A stretch of 64,000 nucleotides of DNA, taken from assembly GCF_029392675.1 (NCBI RefSeq), contig NZ_CP113941.1, positions 1,531,001 to 1,595,000 of the forward strand, given 5' to 3'. Shown piece by piece: positions 38,672 through 45,880 of the stretch (positions are counted from its first letter, which is position 1; each line of letters opens with the position of its first letter). Origin of the DNA: Lactobacillus sp. ESL0684. Lineage in GTDB: Bacteria > Bacillota > Bacilli > Lactobacillales > Lactobacillaceae. The position numbers and the translations under genes were made by a program. The notes beneath the pieces were generated by a model. It had not been told where the DNA came from. It searched no databases and worked only from the letters and a program-made list of their open reading frames with translations.

Positions 38672-39325
38672 AAAAAAGCCCCGAAATAAATCGGAGCTTT
38701 TTATACTTATCCATCGGATAACTAGGCAACGTTAATCCTGATTAAGTGGATTAGGGTTGAGCCGTCCTTAAAGGTCAACTGAATAGCGGCGGTCGTATCG
38801 CCAGGCACGCTGGTGTCAGGAGCAGTTGCCCAGTTAATCTTGGCAATTGTCTCGGTATTAGCTAGGAAGCTGCTTGGATCGGCGAATGCTGCTGGTTCTG
38901 TCGTGGAATTCAGTGGCACACTGACTGTCTGCGTTTGCTGGAATTGCCATTGCAGACTCTGCGGCTTAACGATGACTGGCACGGCAACAGCTTGAGCAGT
39001 TCCGTCTTGATAATGCACGATCAGATAGGCCAACTGACTGCCAGCTCCAGCAAGTTCGAGATCGCTAGTGCCTTGCGCATTGCCTGACCAAGTATAGCCA
39101 GTAATATTTTGTTGATCTTCTGCAATTAAGTCAAGATAAGCAGCTGCAGTCGGATCGTTCTGCGTGTGGTCAATCGTTGTTTGGCTTAAATCAAAGGTCT
39201 TTTGCTGGTCAACTTGGGCATTAAGTGCCGTTACTTGTAAGTTAACTGTCATGGTTTGCGCTGATTCATCCTTAAATTTAATTACTAGCTCGGCTTGTTG
39301 CTCTCCGCGATTTGCTAGGGCTTGG
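38672..39325 (-). pseudogene. Duplicated 3' fragment of the LRR surface-protein gene
   Basis: The bases 38672-39325 match 1937-2590 almost throughout, including the terminator and the last 200 or so codons (MTVNLQVTALNAQVDQQKTFDLSQ onward, 176 residues open, ending IRINVA). There is no start, signal peptide or LRR part. Homology stops abruptly at the GCTAGGGCTTGG boundary; beyond it, bases are unrelated. This is the scar of a second LRR-type gene that lost its 5' part or of a copied 3' end. Confidence 0.85.
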
Positions 39326-39593
39326 CTATTGCTTTACGTGATGACTTGCACATTATGGGTAAATGCTTTATCTGTAGCTGTTATATTAACAATCTTTAGC
39401 TTATAAAAAGAATGGAAATATTTTTTATTTTTATGGTGCTAACAACTTTTTACCAAAAATAGTAAATTCGCCTGTTTCTTTGCTATAATGATTAGCGAAT
39501 ACAACCAAGAGTTTTGAGGGCGTGGTCGTTTTTCTGTAAAGGAAGTGATGCTTATGACATTATTCTTAAGGAAAGGAGACCGTCTGCTATTTA

Positions 39594-39758
39594 ATGTCCG
39601 ACAAAGTTTATCAACTTTTGAAGGCATTGCATGGTCAAGCCGATGCTTGGGTAAAACTTGCCTGGCAAATGAATCCAAACGATCCATTTGTTGCTGCTTT
39701 ATCCTTGCTCGACACCTGTCTAGCAATTTGGCTGACTTTACATCAGCCAAAAAAATAG
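39594..39758 (+). CDS. Type A small hydrophobic peptide, copy A1
   Basis: 54 residues: MSDKVYQLLKALHG, then ADAWVKLAWQMNPNDP, a hydrophobic stretch AALSLLDTCLAIWLTL, and the basic end HQPKK. One membrane helix with a short basic tail is the build of type I toxins, but I recognise no named family. TATAAT at 39484-39489; leader ATG at 39554 behind AAAGGAAGTGATG. The AAAGGAG inside the leader lies 15 bases from this ATG, a long gap. A long out-of-frame leader ORF covers the gene, but the recurrence of this peptide in five copies with mostly coherent substitutions supports this frame. Confidence 0.6.
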   Translation: MSDKVYQLLKALHGQADAWVKLAWQMNPNDPFVAALSLLDTCLAIWLTLHQPKK

Positions 39759-39882
39759 CCGTCCTACTTATAACTTTGGCGAGTTATAGGACGACTATTT
39801 AGTTAACCTATCATCTGACCACCGCTCTTAAAGCGGCAGTTGTTTTCCGAAAGAGCCATGTTAGCGCATGGCTTTTTTCGTT
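39752..39882 (-). ncRNA. Putative antisense RNA, module A1
   Basis: Minus-strand extended -10 (TGG TAGAAT, plus 39889-39894), a 5' hairpin AAGCCATG...CATGGCT, a GCCGCTTTAAGAGCGG hairpin with the motif GTGGTC, and the shared terminator 39752-39800. It would overlap only the 3' end of the type A message. Confidence 0.5.
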
Positions 39883-40044
39883 ACCATTATTCTACCACAA
39901 TTTATTTGTTTTGCACTTTTTTCTGGTTTTCTTTGCTATAATTAAACAAAAGATGAATAAAGCTAAAGGGCGGTGGCTGTTTTATTCCAAGGAGATGATT
40001 GCCTATGGAAACATGGAGTAAATTCTTGAAAGGATTAGCAGCCT

Positions 40045-40137
40045 ATGAGTGTGGCAGAGGCTTTAACGCTGATGTTCACATTCGGTATGTTTATTTTGGC
40101 GCTGTTATCGTATATCGATCAGCACCACCGAAAATAA
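40045..40137 (+). CDS. Type B holin-like toxin peptide, copy B1
   Basis: 30 residues: MSVAEALTLMFTFGMFILALLSYIDQHHRK. One hydrophobic helix after SVAEALT and a basic HHRK tail. The start is closely similar to module 0 (SVADAIQLMLSFGTF), so it belongs to the same putative holin-like toxin type. TATAAT 39937-39942, leader ATG 40005 behind AAGGAG, toxin site AAAGGA 10 bases before this ATG. The leader ORF overlaps out of frame to 40190. Confidence 0.7.
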   Translation: MSVAEALTLMFTFGMFILALLSYIDQHHRK

Positions 40138-40145
40138 TTGTACTT

Positions 40146-40269
40146 AAAAAGCCGTCCGATACTTTAGCAGGTTGCAAGACGACTTTTTAGTCAAAATGTA
40201 AGTTGCCACCGCCTTTTACACGGGACATCTTTTTAGAGGTAAGCTCCAACTTACCTCTTTTTTCTTTAT
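40146..40269 (-). ncRNA. Putative antisense RNA, module B1
   Basis: Extended -10 TGT TAAAAT (plus 40276-40281), 5' hairpin AGAGGTAAG...CTTACCTCT, then the GGCGGTGGC motif and the terminator 40146-40188 (AAAAAGCCGTC/GACGACTTTTT). Here the -10 differs by one base from its siblings. Confidence 0.5.
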
Positions 40270-40434
40270 ACTTGTATTTTAACACATTATATTTATTTTG
40301 CATTTTTTCTGCTTTTCTTTGTTATAATAATTGACGAATACAACCAAGAGTTTTGAGGGCGTTGGTCGTTTTTTCTATAAAGGAAGTGGTGTCTATGACA
40401 TTATTCTTAAGGAAAGGAGACTGTCTGCTATTTA

Positions 40435-40599
40435 ATGTCCGACAAAGTTTATCAACTTTTGAAGGCATTGCATGGTCAAGCCGATGCTTGGGTAAAATTA
40501 GCCTGGCAAATGAATCCCGACGATCCATTTGTTGCTGCTTTATCCTTGCTCGACACCAGCCTAGCAATTTGGCTGACTTTACATCAGCCAAAAAAATAG
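40435..40599 (+). CDS. Type A small hydrophobic peptide, copy A2
   Basis: 54 residues; relative to A1 it has Asp29 for Asn and Ser42 for Cys. TATAAT 40323-40328, leader ATG 40395 (AAAGGAAGTGGTGTCTATG), shared terminator 40593-40641. The leader ORF runs out of frame to 40643. Confidence 0.6.
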   Translation: MSDKVYQLLKALHGQADAWVKLAWQMNPDDPFVAALSLLDTSLAIWLTLHQPKK

Positions 40600-40724
40600 C
40601 CGTCCTACTTATAACTTTGGTGAGTTATAGGACGGCTATTTAGCCAAAATATAATTTGACCACCGCTCTTAAAGCGGCAGTTGTTTTTCCGAAAGAGCCA
40701 TGTTAGCGCATGGCTTTTTTCGTT
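40593..40724 (-). ncRNA. Putative antisense RNA, module A2
   Basis: Extended -10 TGT TAGAAT (plus 40731-40736). Hairpin order as in A1, ending at the 40593-40641 stem, which here has the perfect pair AGCCGTCC/GGACGGCT. Confidence 0.5.
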
Positions 40725-40886
40725 ATCACTATTCTAACACATTTTATTCGTTTTGCATTTTTAAACAAATATTTTTGCTATAATTAAACAAAAGATGAAT
40801 AAAGCTAAAGGGCGGTGGCTATTTTACTCCGAGGAGATGATTGCCTATGGAAACATGGAACAAATTCTTGAAAGGATTAGCAGCCT

Positions 40887-40979
40887 ATGAGTGTGGCAGA
40901 GGCTTTAACGCTGATGTTCACATTCGGTATGTTTATTTTGGCGCTGTTGTCGTATATCGATCAGCACCACCGAAAATAA
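40887..40979 (+). CDS. Type B holin-like toxin peptide, copy B2
   Basis: 30 residues, identical in protein to B1 although bases differ (GTTGTCG for GTTATCG). TATAAT 40779-40784, leader ATG 40847 behind GAGGAG, terminator 40988-41030. Confidence 0.7.
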   Translation: MSVAEALTLMFTFGMFILALLSYIDQHHRK

Positions 40980-40987
40980 TTGTACTT

Positions 40988-41110
40988 AAAAAGCCGTCCA
41001 ATACTTTAGCGAGTTACACGACGACTTTTTAGTCAAAATGTAAGTTGCCACCGCCTTTTACGCGGGACATCTTTTTAGAGGTAAGTTACAGCTTACCTCT
41101 TTTTCTTTAT
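40988..41110 (-). ncRNA. Putative antisense RNA, module B2
   Basis: Extended -10 TGT TAGAAT (plus 41117-41122), GTGCAA 16 bases further up as a weak -35, 5' AGAGGTAAG hairpin, terminator at 40988-41030. It lies directly ahead of another B module. Confidence 0.5.
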
Positions 41111-41272
41111 ATCAACATTCTAACACAATTTATTCGTTTTGCACTTTTAAACAAATATTTTTGCTATAATTAAATAAAAGATGAATAAAGCTAAGGGGCG
41201 GTGGCTGTTTTATTCCGAGGAGATGATTGCCTATGGAAACATGGAGTAAACTCTTGAAAGGATTAACAGCCT

Positions 41273-41365
41273 ATGAGTGTGGCAGATGCGTTAACGCTGA
41301 TGTTCACATTCGGTATGTTTATTTTGGCGCTGTTGTCGTATATCGATCAGCACCACCGAAAATGA
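41273..41365 (+). CDS. Type B holin-like toxin peptide, copy B3
   Basis: 30 residues with Asp5 in place of Glu5 and a TGA stop where the siblings use TAA. TATAAT 41165-41170, leader ATG 41233, terminator 41373-41416. This B copy follows B2 directly, the one place where two B modules are adjacent. Confidence 0.7.
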   Translation: MSVADALTLMFTFGMFILALLSYIDQHHRK

Positions 41366-41372
41366 TTGTACT

Positions 41373-41497
41373 AAAAAAGCCGTCCGATACTTTAGCGAGT
41401 TACACGACGACTTTTTAGTCAAAATGTAAGTTGCCACCGCCTTTTACGCGGGACATCTTTTTAGAGGTAAGCTACAACTTACCTCTTTTTTCTTTAT
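41373..41497 (-). ncRNA. Putative antisense RNA, module B3
   Basis: Extended -10 TGT TAGAAT (plus 41504-41509), AGAGGTAAG hairpin, GGCGGTGGC motif, terminator 41373-41416. Confidence 0.5.
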
Positions 41498-41661
41498 ATC
41501 AATATTCTAACACAATTTATTTATTTTGCATTTTTTCTGCTTTTCTTTGTTATAATAATTGACGAATACAACCAAGAGTTTTGAGGGCGTGGTCGTTTTT
41601 TCTGTAAAGGAAGTGGTGTCTATGACATTATTCTTAAGGAAAGGAGACCTACAACTATTTA

Positions 41662-41826
41662 ATGTCCGACAAAGTTTTCGAACTTTTAAAGGCATTGCAT
41701 GGTCAAGCCGATGCTTGGGTAAAACTTGCCTGGCAAATGAATCCAAACGATCCATTTGTCGCTATTTTATTCTTGCTCGACACTTACCTAGCAATCTGGC
41801 TGACTTTACATCAGCCAAAAAAATAG
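41662..41826 (+). CDS. Type A small hydrophobic peptide, copy A3
   Basis: 54 residues, one of the more diverged copies: VFELLK for VYQLLK, and AILFLLDTY in the membrane stretch (Ile35, Phe37, Tyr42). TATAAT 41551-41556, leader ATG 41622. The toxin site region reads AAAGGAGACCTACAACT, unlike CCGTCTGCT in other copies. Confidence 0.6.
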   Translation: MSDKVFELLKALHGQADAWVKLAWQMNPNDPFVAILFLLDTYLAIWLTLHQPKK

Positions 41827-41950
41827 CCGTCCTACTTATAACTTTGGCTAGTTATAGGACGACTGTTCGTTAAACTATAATCTGACCACCGCTCTTAAAG
41901 CGGCAGTTGTTTTTCCGAAAGAGCCATGTTACTGCATGGCTTTTTTCGTT
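41819..41950 (-). ncRNA. Putative antisense RNA, module A3
   Basis: Extended -10 TGT TAGAAT (plus 41957-41962), hairpin AAGCCATG with one altered loop base (ATGTTACTGCAT), terminator from 41819. Confidence 0.5.
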
Positions 41951-42112
41951 ATCACTATTCTAACACATTTTATTCGTTTTGCACTTTTAAACAAATATTT
42001 TTGCTATAATTAAACAAAAGATGAATAAAACTAAAGGGCGGTGGCTGTTTTACTCCGAGGAGATGATTGCCTATGGAAACATGGAACAAATTCTTGAAAG
42101 GATTAGCAGCCT

Positions 42113-42205
42113 ATGAGTGTGGCAGATGCGTTAACGCTAATGTTCACATTCGGTATGTTTATTTTGGCACTGTTGTCGTATATCGATCAGCACCACCACA
42201 AATAA
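42113..42205 (+). CDS. Type B holin-like toxin peptide, copy B4
   Basis: 30 residues, ending QHHHK instead of QHHRK. TATAAT 42005-42010, leader ATG 42073. Its terminator arm is degraded (GACGACTTCCT), so the hairpin is weaker than in the sibling modules. Confidence 0.68.
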   Translation: MSVADALTLMFTFGMFILALLSYIDQHHHK

Positions 42206-42213
42206 TTGTACTT

Positions 42214-42337
42214 AAAAAGCCGTCCGATACTTTAGCAGGTTATGTGACGACTTCCTAGTCAAAATATAATTACGCCACCGCCTTTTACGCGGGACATCTT
42301 TTTAGAGGTAAGTTGGAGCTTACCTCTTTTTCTTTAT
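42214..42337 (-). ncRNA. Putative antisense RNA, module B4
   Basis: Extended -10 TGT TAGAAT (plus 42344-42349), AGAGGTAAGC hairpin, GGCGGTGGC motif, ending at the imperfect 42214-42257 stem. Confidence 0.48.
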
Positions 42338-42503
42338 ATATGTATTCTAACACAATTTAATTGTTTTGCACTTTTTTCTGCTTTTCTTTGTTATAATGAT
42401 TACCGAATACGACCAAGAGTTTTGAGGGCGTTGGTCGTTTTTTCTATAAAGGAAGTGATGCTTATGGCATTATTCTTGAGGAAAGGAGACCGTCTGCTAT
42501 TTG

Positions 42504-42668
42504 ATGTCCGACAAAGTTTTCGAACTTTTAAAGGCATTGCATGGTCAAGCCGATGCTTGGGTAAAACTTGCCTGGCAAATGAATCCAAACGATCCATTTG
42601 TTGCTGCTTTATCCTTGCTCGACACTTGTCTAGCAATTTGGCTGACTTTACATCAGCCAAAAAAATAG
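42504..42668 (+). CDS. Type A small hydrophobic peptide, copy A4
   Basis: 54 residues combining VFELLK (as A3) with AALSLLDTC (as A1). An in-frame TTG directly precedes the ATG. TATAAT 42392-42397, leader ATG 42464. An extra base in the downstream hairpin shifts the leader ORF, which ends at 42700. Confidence 0.6.
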   Translation: MSDKVFELLKALHGQADAWVKLAWQMNPNDPFVAALSLLDTCLAIWLTLHQPKK

Positions 42669-42791
42669 CCGTCCTACTTAATAACTTTGGCGAGTTATAG
42701 GACGACTTTATCGTAATATCACTTGACCACCGCTCTTAAAGCGGCAGTTGTTTTTCCGAAAAAGCCGTGTTAGCGCATGGCTTTTTTCGTT
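42661..42791 (-). ncRNA. Putative antisense RNA, module A4
   Basis: Extended -10 TGG TAGAAT (plus 42798-42803), hairpin AAGCCATGCG...CACGGCT, terminator 42661-42709. Confidence 0.5.
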
Positions 42792-42955
42792 ATCATTATT
42801 CTACCACAATTTATTTGTTTTGCACTTTTTTCTGGTTTTCTTTGTTATAATAATTGACGAATACAACCAAGAGTTTTAAGGGCGTGGTCGTTTTTCTGTA
42901 AAGGAAGTGATGCTTATGGCATTATTCTTAAGGAAAGGAGACCGTCTGCTATTTG

Positions 42956-43120
42956 ATGTCCGACAAAGTTTTCGAACTTTTAAAGGCATTGCATGGTCAA
43001 GCCGATGCTTGGGTAAAATTAGCCTGGCAAATGAATCCCGACGATCCATTTGTCGCTATTTTATTCTTGCTCGACACCAGCCTAGCAATTTGGCTGACTT
43101 TACATCAGCCAAAAAAATAG
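42956..43120 (+). CDS. Type A small hydrophobic peptide, copy A5
   Basis: 54 residues, a mosaic: VFELLK, Asp29, AILFLLDT (as A3) and Ser42 (as A2). TATAAT 42846-42851, leader ATG 42916. The module follows A4 directly, the one place where two A modules are adjacent. Confidence 0.6.
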   Translation: MSDKVFELLKALHGQADAWVKLAWQMNPDDPFVAILFLLDTSLAIWLTLHQPKK

Positions 43121-43243
43121 TCGTCCTACTTAATAACTCTGGTCAGTTATAGGACGACTTTATCGTAATATCACTTGACCACCGCTCTTAAAGCGGCAGT
43201 TGTTTTTCCGAAAAAGCCATGTTAGCGCATGGCTTTTTTCGTT
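43113..43243 (-). ncRNA. Putative antisense RNA, module A5
   Basis: Extended -10 TGT TAGAAT (plus 43250-43255), hairpin AAGCCATGCGCTAACATGGCT, terminator from 43113. Confidence 0.5.
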
Positions 43244-43405
43244 ATCATTATTCTAACACATTTTATTCGTTTTGCATTTTTAAACAAATATTTTTGCTAT
43301 AATTAAACAAAAGATGAATAAAGCTAAAGGGCGGTGGCTGTTTTACTCCGAGGAGATGATTGCCTATGGAAACATGGAACAAATTCTTGAAAGGATTAGC
43401 AGCCT

Positions 43406-43498
43406 ATGAGTGTGGCAGATGCGTTAACGCTGATGTTCACATTCGGTATGTTTATTCTGGCGCTGTTATCGTATATCGATCAGCACCACCGAAAATAA
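43406..43498 (+). CDS. Type B holin-like toxin peptide, copy B5
   Basis: 30 residues, protein identical to B3. TATAAT 43298-43303, leader ATG 43366, terminator 43505-43550 with a one-base change in the right arm. Last intact module. Confidence 0.7.
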   Translation: MSVADALTLMFTFGMFILALLSYIDQHHRK

Positions 43499-43504
43499 TT
43501 GTAC

Positions 43505-43630
43505 TAAAAAAGCCGTCCGATACTTTAGCGAGTTATGCGACGACTTTCTTAGTTTAACGTAATTACGCCACCGCCTTTTACGCGGGACATCTTTTAGAGG
43601 TAAGCTACAACTTACCTCTTTTTTCTTTAT
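43505..43630 (-). ncRNA. Putative antisense RNA, module B5
   Basis: Extended -10 TGT TAGAAT (plus 43637-43642), AGAGGTAAGC hairpin, GGCGGTGGC motif, terminator 43505-43550. Confidence 0.5.
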
Positions 43631-43714
43631 ATCAATATTCTAACACAATTTATTTGTTTTGCACTTTTTTATGGTTTTCTTTACTCGATTCCTGACTTGC
43701 AACTTGACTAATCA

Positions 43715-44075
43715 TAGGAAAAATAACCGTCCAATAACTTTGGACAGTTATAGGACGGTTATTTAGCCAAAACATATTTAACTACCGCTATTAAAGCGGC
43801 AGTTGTTTTTTGAAAAAGATGAATAAGCTAAAAACGGCGGCTCTTTTATTCCAAGGAGATGTTTGTTTATGAAGAACATAGAACAAACTATTGAAAGATC
43901 TAACAGCTAGTGAGTAACTTAAACGCATTAACGCTAATATTTACATTCAGTACGTTTACTTTAAGCATTGGTTACGGTATCGCTATTATCAACAAAAAGT
44001 CATTCTATAATTCAGCTAGTTATACAACAACTTTTTTGTTTAACGTGATCATGCCACCGCCTTTTATGCAAAACA
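43715..44075 (+). pseudogene. Decayed modules A6 (3' half) and B6 at the end of the array
   Basis: At 43717-43770 a type A terminator survives (AAATAACCGTCC/GGACGGTTATTT) without promoter or peptide. It is followed by the AAAGCGGCAG element, fused directly to an AAAAGATGAATAAGC type B leader. The B6 peptide frame from the GTG at 43910 reads SNLNALTLIFTFSTFTLSIGYG, clearly related to SVADALTLMFTFGMF, but its stop is lost so it runs on past the terminator. The inverted CCACCGCC motif remains near 44054. No TATAAT was kept ahead of it. Confidence 0.7.
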
Positions 44076-44189
44076 TCTTAATATAATTAATTTTAGCATA
44101 AGTATACAAAATCGCAATCTATTTGTTTGCTAAGCTACCGGGATACTATATTTGAACCGTGATTTTTATGTTATATGAGGCTTATAGCA

Positions 44190-44226
44190 AAAAGCCACAC
44201 TTCCATTCAGGAACGTGCAGCTTTTG
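44190..44226 (-). terminator. Imperfect hairpin after the DUF1659/DUF2922 pair
   Basis: AAAAGCCACAC pairs imperfectly with GTGCAGCTTTT; on the minus strand it follows the last stop by about 35 bases. Confidence 0.45.
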
Positions 44227-44259
44227 AGTTAAAACATTTGTTTAATTAGCTTAATTATT

Positions 44260-44535
44260 TTACCCAAGTTGTACAAAATCAGCTGGCTGCTCTGGAGCAG
44301 TTTCAGCATTATCGAACACACTGTTAACAGTCCGTTCAATATACGCAGCAGATTGTGGGTGCTGATACAGGTCAACTCCATTCTTTTGGAAAGCATCGGC
44401 CTCAGCGATCTTGTTCATCGCTGCCCTGACCGCTTCTGGTGCTAAATTGCTGGCCGCATTAGGCAAGGACAAGTTAACCTTTTTGTTATTACTGTTCAAG
44501 AATACCAATTGTAGTGTTTTGCTAGTTGTAGTCAT
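44260..44535 (-). CDS. DUF2922 family protein
   Basis: 91 residues from the ATG at 44535 (AGGAG 9 bases upstream). TSKTLQLVFLNSNNKKVNLSLPNA is the usual DUF2922 opening, followed by LAPEAVRAAMNKIAEADAF and a final region with V-NSVFDNAETAPE. Function unknown in the family. The gene immediately follows the DUF1659 gene, the standard pairing in lactobacilli and bacilli. Confidence 0.85.
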   Translation of the reverse strand: MTTTSKTLQLVFLNSNNKKVNLSLPNAASNLAPEAVRAAMNKIAEADAFQKNGVDLYQHPQSAAYIERTVNSVFDNAETAPEQPADFVQLG

Positions 44536-44563
44536 GATTTTTACTCCTATCATAAATCTTAAA

Positions 44564-44788
44564 TTAAACTGCTGTGGCGGATAATGGGACAGAATGTTTT
44601 TGGATTAATGTTGCTGAGCCAAGCTCGTCTTCCTGCAATTCAGACAATGCTTGACCAACCGTTGCTAATCCAGCTGCACTAACACCGGGTTTAACGTTCT
44701 TAAAGATGCGTGACTTAGTACCATCTTCGCCATATTTTTCATTCAAAAAAGTGTATTGGATTGATTGATCTAATAATTCAAAATTCAT
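44564..44788 (-). CDS. DUF1659 family protein
   Basis: 74 residues with KSRIFKNVKPGVSAAGLATVGQALSEL, the DUF1659 core; small, soluble, function unknown. It heads a two-gene operon with the DUF2922 gene 28 bases on. AGAAAGG upstream of the ATG. Confidence 0.85.
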   Translation of the reverse strand: MNFELLDQSIQYTFLNEKYGEDGTKSRIFKNVKPGVSAAGLATVGQALSELQEDELGSATLIQKHSVPLSATAV

Positions 44789-44920
44789 TGTAATTTACCT
44801 TTCTTAGTAAGAATTGTTTGCTTTTTGTAATCGGCTGGCGCGCTCAGTTGTCTTACACTATTACTAACGAATTGAACTGGCAAAGTGTATCACTTTAATT
44901 AAAATAATTTTTTAAGTAAG

Positions 44921-44955
44921 AAAATAGCCGTCCGTATCAAGGTATGGACGACTAT
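44921..44955. terminator. Hairpin after rsmA, resembling array terminators
   Basis: AAATAGCCGTCC...GGACGACTATTT, symmetric with A- and T-runs. It follows rsmA on the minus strand. Its arms are the same as the core of the type A module terminators. Confidence 0.7.
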
Positions 44956-44989
44956 TTAATTTCTAAATGAATTTTTAAAGCAATTATCC

Positions 44990-45880
44990 TTAGGACTTAC
45001 GCACTGGGATTCGCTGCGCCAACTGAGCAAATTGTTGAATCGACAATTGCTCTGGTCGCACCTTGGTTTCTAGGCCTAATTCGGCAAATACCTGTGCGCG
45101 CTCAGTAGCTACTGGAAGTAACGGCTTTAGATTATTATTCAAGGTTTTACGCCTTTGGGCAAAACACATTTTAACCACCCAATTAAAATGCTCTGCATCC
45201 CCAATAGCTGGTTTATCCACAAGCGGTGTTAAAACCACCACACTAGAGTCAACTTGCGGTATGGGAATAAAGGAGCTACTTTTGACCGATAAGGCAATTT
45301 CAACCTGCATCTGTGTTTGAACCGCAATCGTTAATGGCCCATAGGCCTTAGTACCCGGCTTAGCACACAAGCGTTCTGCCACTTCTTTTTGCATCATTAA
45401 GGTTAAACTAACAAACTTTAGCTTGGCTTTATTCAAAAAGAAAATAATTGGCGTAGTAATGTAATATGGTAGATTTGCAACTACTTTAATTGGTTTGGTT
45501 AAATCGAAGAAATCTCCCAAGTCTGCTGCAAAATCAGCTTGCAAGATATCCTTCATCATTAATTCAAAGCGCTCAGCAATTGGCTCACCATTAACCTCTT
45601 TGGGCAATTCATTTTGCAAGATTTCAGGTAAGTTATCATCGACCTCATAAGCAAAAACTTTGGCGCCAGCCATCAGTAGTTGCTCTGTTAACGACCCAAT
45701 GCCTGGTCCAATCTCAATTACTTGGTCATCAGGCTGAATGTCTGCTGCTTCAACAATTCCCTTGATTGCAGTTAAATCGACCAAGAAATTTTGTCCTAGA
45801 CTTTTCTTAGCCCGCATAAAATAACGGTTAATAATTGCCTGCGTTCTCACTGGTGAACCAATTGGTATTTCATTACTCAT
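44990..45880 (-). CDS. rsmA: 16S rRNA (adenine1518/1519-N6) dimethyltransferase RsmA/KsgA
   Basis: 296 residues from the ATG at 45880, preferred because GAGGAG lies just upstream; a further ATG would overlap rnmV more. It uses SAM to dimethylate two adenines near the 3' end of 16S rRNA. Motif [17 protein letters not shown] and the catalytic NLPYYITTP are present, followed by the helical C-terminal domain ([17 protein letters not shown]). The overlap of 8 bases with rnmV marks an operon tatD-rnmV-rsmA. Confidence 0.95.
   Translation of the reverse strand: MSNEIPIGSPVRTQAIINRYFMRAKKSLGQNFLVDLTAIKGIVEAADIQPDDQVIEIGPGIGSLTEQLLMAGAKVFAYEVDDNLPEILQNELPKEVNGEPIAERFELMMKDILQADFAADLGDFFDLTKPIKVVANLPYYITTPIIFFLNKAKLKFVSLTLMMQKEVAERLCAKPGTKAYGPLTIAVQTQMQVEIALSVKSSSFIPIPQVDSSVVVLTPLVDKPAIGDAEHFNWVVKMCFAQRRKTLNNNLKPLLPVATERAQVFAELGLETKVRPEQLSIQQFAQLAQRIPVRKS

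Larger units (their letters stand above)
39440..44075. repeat. Tandem array of toxin/antisense-like mini-modules (A1 B1 A2 B2 B3 A3 B4 A4 A5 B5 + decayed A6/B6)
   Basis: Each module of about 370-470 bp contains a plus-strand TATAAT, a GTGGTC or GGCGGTGGC motif, a leader ribosome-binding site and ATG, a small membrane-peptide frame whose ATG is exactly 40 bases after the leader ATG, a bidirectional hairpin ending in T-runs on both strands, an inverted copy of the motif, a hairpin, and a minus-strand extended -10 of form TGnTAGAAT. Type A encodes a 54-residue peptide, type B a 30-residue holin-like one. Copies are highly similar. The segment opens next to the LRR-gene fragment and decays at its right end. 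Confidence 0.85.

Noticed and set aside
38538-38729. 63-residue minus-strand ORF after the LRR fragment
   Set aside because: It runs through the copied terminator and AT-rich spacer with no start signal.
39439-42660. Minus-strand ORFs of 82-103 residues beginning MADVKSAKLLD in the array
   Set aside because: They are the antisense of the type A peptide frame and begin inside its C-terminal codons; they have no ribosome-binding site, and the opposing RNA ends there.
39999-43557. Leader ORFs of 63-104 residues taken as the main array genes
   Set aside because: Their frames run through the terminator, break by single-base indels in A4 and A5 and lack a sensible protein pattern, whereas the shorter frames give holin-like peptides. 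I kept them as leader or regulatory frames.
39440-44075. Prophage lysis genes as an explanation for the holin-like peptides
   Set aside because: No endolysin, structural or integrase gene is nearby, and every peptide has its own promoter and opposing RNA signals.
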